This document shows positions 7,650-9,950 of a stretch of DNA of 9,950 bases, piece after piece. The DNA is taken from positions 1 through 9,950 of the forward strand of contig CALCEK010000179.1 of assembly GCA_937900125.1 (NCBI GenBank), read 5' to 3'. The DNA is from an uncultured Treponema sp. Its GTDB lineage: Bacteria; Spirochaetota; Spirochaetia; Treponematales; Treponemataceae. The notes under the pieces were generated by a model. That model made no database searches. It was not told the origin of the DNA and saw only the letters and a program-made list of their open reading frames with translations. Both the position numbers and the translations under genes were made by a program. How positions within the stretch are numbered: the first letter of the stretch is position 1; each line of letters begins with the position of its first letter.

Positions 7650-7677
7650 ATAATAATCAAAAATCAAATTTTGTCAA
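7650..7677 (-). promoter_or_regulatory. Predicted sigma-70 promoter of the dCache chemoreceptor
   Basis: On the minus strand, a perfect -35 TTGACA (7677-7672) is followed after 16 bp by TATTAT (7655-7650), a five-of-six -10 element. The predicted start is near 7643, giving a leader of about 54 nt. The -35 hexamer is part of a 13-bp inverted repeat, TGTCA-TTT-TGACA (7684-7672), that could serve as an operator. The promoter lies just after the upstream cyclase gene's stop, so the receptor can be expressed independently. Confidence 0.6.
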
Positions 7678-7694
7678 AATGACACGCAAATTTC

Positions 7695-9263
7695 TTACAA
7701 CTCACGGATGGCTTTCATTTCTTTTTTGCGCATATACATGGCTTTGTCAGCACGTTTAAATACATTAGAAACATTTTCGTCAGATTCGGGATTGTAAAGC
7801 GCGATTCCGATTGCCGCTGAAACTCGTTCCCATTGCTCAAGTTCCGTGTTTCCTACCATGCTATCTATTTTTGCGTTAAATTGTTCTTCTAGTTCTTTGT
7901 AATTTTTAAAATCTTCGCCTTCAAGGACTACAACAAATTCATCGCCCCCAATTCTAAAAACGGGCGAATGTTCAAAAATGTTGCAAACAATATCGCAAAG
8001 TTTTTTAATGGCAATATTTCCTTGTTCATGCCCGAAAGTGTCATTTATGCGCTTTAAAAAGTTTAAGTCAATCATTGCAATTCCAAAATCCGTAAAGCCA
8101 TCGGTAATTTGCCATTCAATTTGGCGCACCTGCGCATCGTAAGCGGTTTTGTTTCTGATTCCCGTAAGAGCATCTTTGTTTGCAAGTTCGTTCATCATCT
8201 CTGCTTCTTTTTTTGTAGTTTTAAGTTCCTGCGAGGTAGAAAGGAGATTCTTTATGTATTCTTCCAATTCCTGAATCATTGCCGCAAATCTGCGTCCTAA
8301 AGAAGAAATTTCGTCTTTTCCAACAGAAAATTTGTTGATTTTGCTCGCAATCGCGGGATTTTTTGATTGAACGTATTCCTGCAATGTGTCTTCCAAAAAC
8401 ACCAATTTTGAAATGTAACGGCGATTTAGAATGATAACCATAATAATATTGCTCAACGCAAGAACAATCATAATTCCAATCGATTGAAAAATGCTATTTG
8501 TAAGAATCGCTTTGTTTACATCGACAACCTCAACCTCAGTTCCAATCAAACCAAGTTTTTTGTCTTCTATAACAAGTGGCGTATAATAGGCATAAGTGTG
8601 TCCCCAAGTGTTGTCCCAAACTTGATAACCTTCGGGTTTTTCAGGCAAAAACCAAGCGTCCCACTGAACTTTATACAGTTCAGGATCATCGTAATATTCA
8701 TCGCCCAAATAAAGAAATTCGCCAGAGTCAGCTTTTGTTCCGTCAAGAGCGCGGTGTGTGCGTTCCCCATCAATCATATAGACCATATAAAAAATCTCTT
8801 CTTTTGGAACAAGATAATATGTGTACGGCAAACTAAACGATTCGCGAGCTTCTTCAAACGTCAAAAGCCAATATTCGTGTTTCCAAATAAACCAAGCTTT
8901 TTTTACGTCATCATCGAGTGCTTCAAATGGAATGTCGCTAAAACGAGTTTCGGGATAGAGAGAAGCAAAAAGTTCGTCAAAATTCTGTTTTGCTGTTTGG
9001 AATTCCGAAAAATCGTATGGAATGTCAACTTCGGCAAAATGTTCCATATAATAATTCTGATAGTTTACAAAATCATCACTTTCGGCAAGAATCATACGCT
9101 CAAGGTAATTTCCAATATTACGAATATTTTCTTCGCATTGCAGACGGTAAAATTGCATTTGGCTAACATAAGTGTAAACCCCACTCAAAATCATAACAAT
9201 CACGGTAAAAATCCCAAAAATCATCGAAAAGCGAAACAAAAGACTGTCTGTTTTTTTACTCAT
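7695..9263 (-). CDS. Membrane-bound diguanylate cyclase (Cache-like sensor, HAMP-like linker, GGDEF)
   Basis: This 522-residue enzyme is predicted to condense two GTP into cyclic di-GMP at the inner face of the membrane. TM1 (about 10-34) and TM2 (about 256-279) bracket an extracytoplasmic sensor of about 220 residues. The sensor is rich in Tyr, Trp and acidic residues, and its end (TYAYYTPLVI, then KLGLIGTEVEV) looks Cache-like, although I do not recognise a named subtype. A HAMP-like linker and coiled coil (about 280-358) lead to a GGDEF domain (about 360-522). Catalytic features are complete: DALTGIRN (364-371), IDLNFLKRINDTFGHEQGN, GGDEF (439-443), AAIGIALY and ADKAMYMRKK. The usual RxxD inhibitory site reads FEHS here, so product inhibition is probably absent. 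There is no EAL domain. No strong ribosome binding site precedes the ATG. A TATAAT lies only 11 bases upstream, suggesting a very short leader. Confidence 0.93.
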   Translation of the reverse strand: MSKKTDSLLFRFSMIFGIFTVIVMILSGVYTYVSQMQFYRLQCEENIRNIGNYLERMILAESDDFVNYQNYYMEHFAEVDIPYDFSEFQTAKQNFDELFASLYPETRFSDIPFEALDDDVKKAWFIWKHEYWLLTFEEARESFSLPYTYYLVPKEEIFYMVYMIDGERTHRALDGTKADSGEFLYLGDEYYDDPELYKVQWDAWFLPEKPEGYQVWDNTWGHTYAYYTPLVIEDKKLGLIGTEVEVVDVNKAILTNSIFQSIGIMIVLALSNIIMVIILNRRYISKLVFLEDTLQEYVQSKNPAIASKINKFSVGKDEISSLGRRFAAMIQELEEYIKNLLSTSQELKTTKKEAEMMNELANKDALTGIRNKTAYDAQVRQIEWQITDGFTDFGIAMIDLNFLKRINDTFGHEQGNIAIKKLCDIVCNIFEHSPVFRIGGDEFVVVLEGEDFKNYKELEEQFNAKIDSMVGNTELEQWERVSAAIGIALYNPESDENVSNVFKRADKAMYMRKKEMKAIREL

Positions 9264-9274
9264 AATGGCTTTTT

Positions 9275-9302
9275 ATTATAACGATTTTCCCTCAAATAAC
9301 AA
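9275..9302 (-). promoter_or_regulatory. Predicted promoter of the diguanylate cyclase, near-leaderless
   Basis: On the minus strand, TTGTTA (9302-9297), a 16-bp spacer and a perfect TATAAT (9280-9275) lie just before the start codon at 9263. A start about seven bases after the -10 element leaves only about four or five bases of leader, too short for a Shine-Dalgarno sequence, and none is visible. Either the message is nearly leaderless, or the real start codon or promoter lies elsewhere. Confidence 0.45.
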
Positions 9303-9306
9303 GGGC

Positions 9307-9334
9307 ATCTCTAGAGAGTGCAATTTTTAGAGAT
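9307..9334. repeat. Inverted repeat between the divergent cyclase and tldD-like genes
   Basis: ATCTCTA (9307-9313) and TAGAGAT (9328-9334) form a perfect 7-bp inverted repeat with a 14-bp spacer. A nested palindrome, TCTCTAGAGA, lies within the left part. It sits upstream of the predicted cyclase promoter in the only divergent intergenic space of the bacterial segment, so a shared operator is possible but unproven. Confidence 0.35.
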
Positions 9335-9420
9335 TCCCACAAGTAAAAAGCCCAAATTTCCATGCTATACTTCACTTCCCTAAGCAAAAAAACTTTGTTA
9401 TATTGAGAGTGGAGAAAAAT

Positions 9421-9525
9421 ATGATTATATCTAACAAAATTGCCCTTGAGGTTATAAATGAATCTTTAAAAACAGGTGCGGATTTTGCGGAAATTTTTGC
9501 GGAAAATAAAATTGTGAATAAAATT
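9421..9525 (+). pseudogene. TldD/PmbA-family metalloprotease, N-terminal 35 codons only (cut by junction)
   Basis: ATG at 9421 is preceded by GGAG (9411-9414) with six-base spacing. The 35 codons read like the N-terminal helix and first strand of a TldD/PmbA-type protein, with IALEVINESLKTGADFAEIF resembling the family's A-x-x-x-G-ADFAE-x-F-x-E start. TldD with its partner PmbA (TldE) degrades unfolded peptides and matures some modified peptides in the cytoplasm. The normal protein is about 450-480 residues, so more than 90% is missing. Under the standard code it stops at TGA (9526), where sequence from another genome begins. I interpret it as a real gene truncated by a contig join, not a decayed pseudogene. 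Family assignment from so few residues is moderate. Confidence 0.55.
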
Positions 9526-9526
9526 T
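9500..9526. other. Probable second chimeric junction, treponeme-like to TGA-recoded DNA
   Basis: Upstream of about 9500 the sequence is a standard-code tldD-like N-terminus. From 9526 onward the same reading phase contains nine TGA codons and AT-rich, SR1-like coding sequence. The short stretch between them (AATAAAATTGTGAATAAAAT) is low complexity and contains AATAAAATT twice, which suits a microhomology-mediated join. The exact point cannot be set by eye. Confidence 0.65.
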
Positions 9527-9950
9527 GACCAAAAGATATTGTTTTGTGATGGTGAATTTTGTGAAAAGAGGAAAATATGGACAAATTTGAGTGGTATGAA
9601 TATGGATATAGATATGTGCAAGCATCTGTGAAATATGAAAACTTTAATTGGTTTAAAGATAATTTTGATAGTTCATGGTGAGATGCAGGTCTATATTATT
9701 CAAATAATCATCCGGTTTCTGAAAATCGTAAGATAAGAAAATTGTTGAAACATATAAAGGTTTGAGATGTGATTAGGATTAAATGATATTTGGTATATAT
9801 TTATCCAGAAAGTTGAAATTGGTGGTGGTGACCATCAAGTATGGTGAGAGATGATTATGGATGTATAAAATTTGAACCTAGGTCATCTAATAGAGAAATT
9901 ATGTATAATCCTAATGAATTAAATGAATCAGCATTTAAATTAAAAATATT
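9523..9950 (+). CDS. TGA-recoded (Gly, code 25) conserved hypothetical protein, partial at both ends
   Basis: The phase of 9523 stays open to the end of the window if TGA is sense. Nine TGA codons start at 9526, 9547, 9553, 9562, 9679, 9763, 9784, 9814 and 9829, with no TAA or TAG. Reading TGA as Gly gives PKDIVLGWG, SSNxH-like YYSNNHPVS, then KVGDVIRIKGYLVYI and WWWGPSSMVRDDYGC. I recall this order (P-D-L-x-x-WG, SxNxH, GDxVxLxGYLV, W-x-SSxxRxDxGxGxCE) from an uncharacterised bacterial family that often has an N-terminal membrane anchor, here missing. TGG also occurs eight times, so TGA need not mean Trp. Only three GGN glycine codons occur, as expected for table 25 genomes (Absconditabacteria/SR1, Gracilibacteria). 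An ATG at 9577 with AGAGGA upstream is an alternative start but would lose the conserved GWG segment. Function is unknown. Confidence 0.75.

Noticed and set aside
8484..9281. 265-codon plus-strand open frame opposite the cyclase gene
   Set aside because: It is antisense to a clear GGDEF protein with good promoter and motifs. Its translation is basic and low in recognisable motifs, with no ribosome binding site.
9372..9584. 70-codon minus-strand open frame
   Set aside because: It crosses the tldD-like start and the recoded segment, so it spans the proposed junction. No motif or ribosome binding site.
9526..9950. TGA read as Trp (mycoplasma-type code) or as true stops in a pseudogene
   Set aside because: TGG is already frequent in the frame, and GWG, KGYLV and WWWGP make sense only with Gly. 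A decayed gene would be expected to show TAA/TAG and frameshifts too.

Overview
The window looks like a chimeric contig made of three pieces from different organisms. Positions 1 to about 880 are very AT-rich and hold, on the minus strand, the C-terminal two-thirds of a eukaryotic Ser/Thr protein kinase (Aurora-like DFGW motif) with an Asn-rich tail. Positions from about 880 to about 9520 are ordinary bacterial DNA with standard-code genes, best explained as a host-associated spirochete of the Treponema type. From about 9520 to the end is a third, AT-rich segment. It reads as one open protein only if TGA codes for glycine (translation table 25), as in Absconditabacteria (SR1) and Gracilibacteria. 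A rumen or gut ciliate (or anaerobic fungus), a treponeme and an SR1-type bacterium would all fit a rumen or oral sample, or an amplified ciliate cell with its associated bacteria. The taxonomic labels are inferred from protein motifs, base composition and codon usage, not from a search.

Layout: 1-~881 kinase fragment (-); 882-1112 small XRE-type HTH regulator (+), its upstream region cut off by the first junction; 1384-3249 six-TM chemoreceptor-like protein (+); 3250-3492 a control region with a weak terminator, a palindromic intergenic element, a 10-bp tandem repeat and a good uvrB promoter; 3493-5490 uvrB (+); 5496-7589 dCache chemoreceptor (-), with its own consensus promoter at 7650-7677; 7695-9263 membrane diguanylate cyclase (-); 9421-~9525 first 35 codons of a tldD-like gene (+), broken by the second junction; ~9523-9950 recoded (TGA=Gly) conserved hypothetical protein (+), running off the end.

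Functionally, the treponemal part is a sensing cluster around a DNA repair gene. Two methyl-accepting proteins would feed the chemotaxis phosphorelay, and a membrane diguanylate cyclase would make c-di-GMP. uvrB is the damage-verifying helicase of nucleotide excision repair. No CRISPR array, tRNA, rRNA, transposase or phage gene was seen. The most notable signals are the nine in-frame TGA codons at conserved-looking glycine positions at the 3' end and the eukaryotic kinase at the 5' end. Both stop abruptly at junctions that cut genes, so a misassembly or amplification chimera is more likely than gene transfer.
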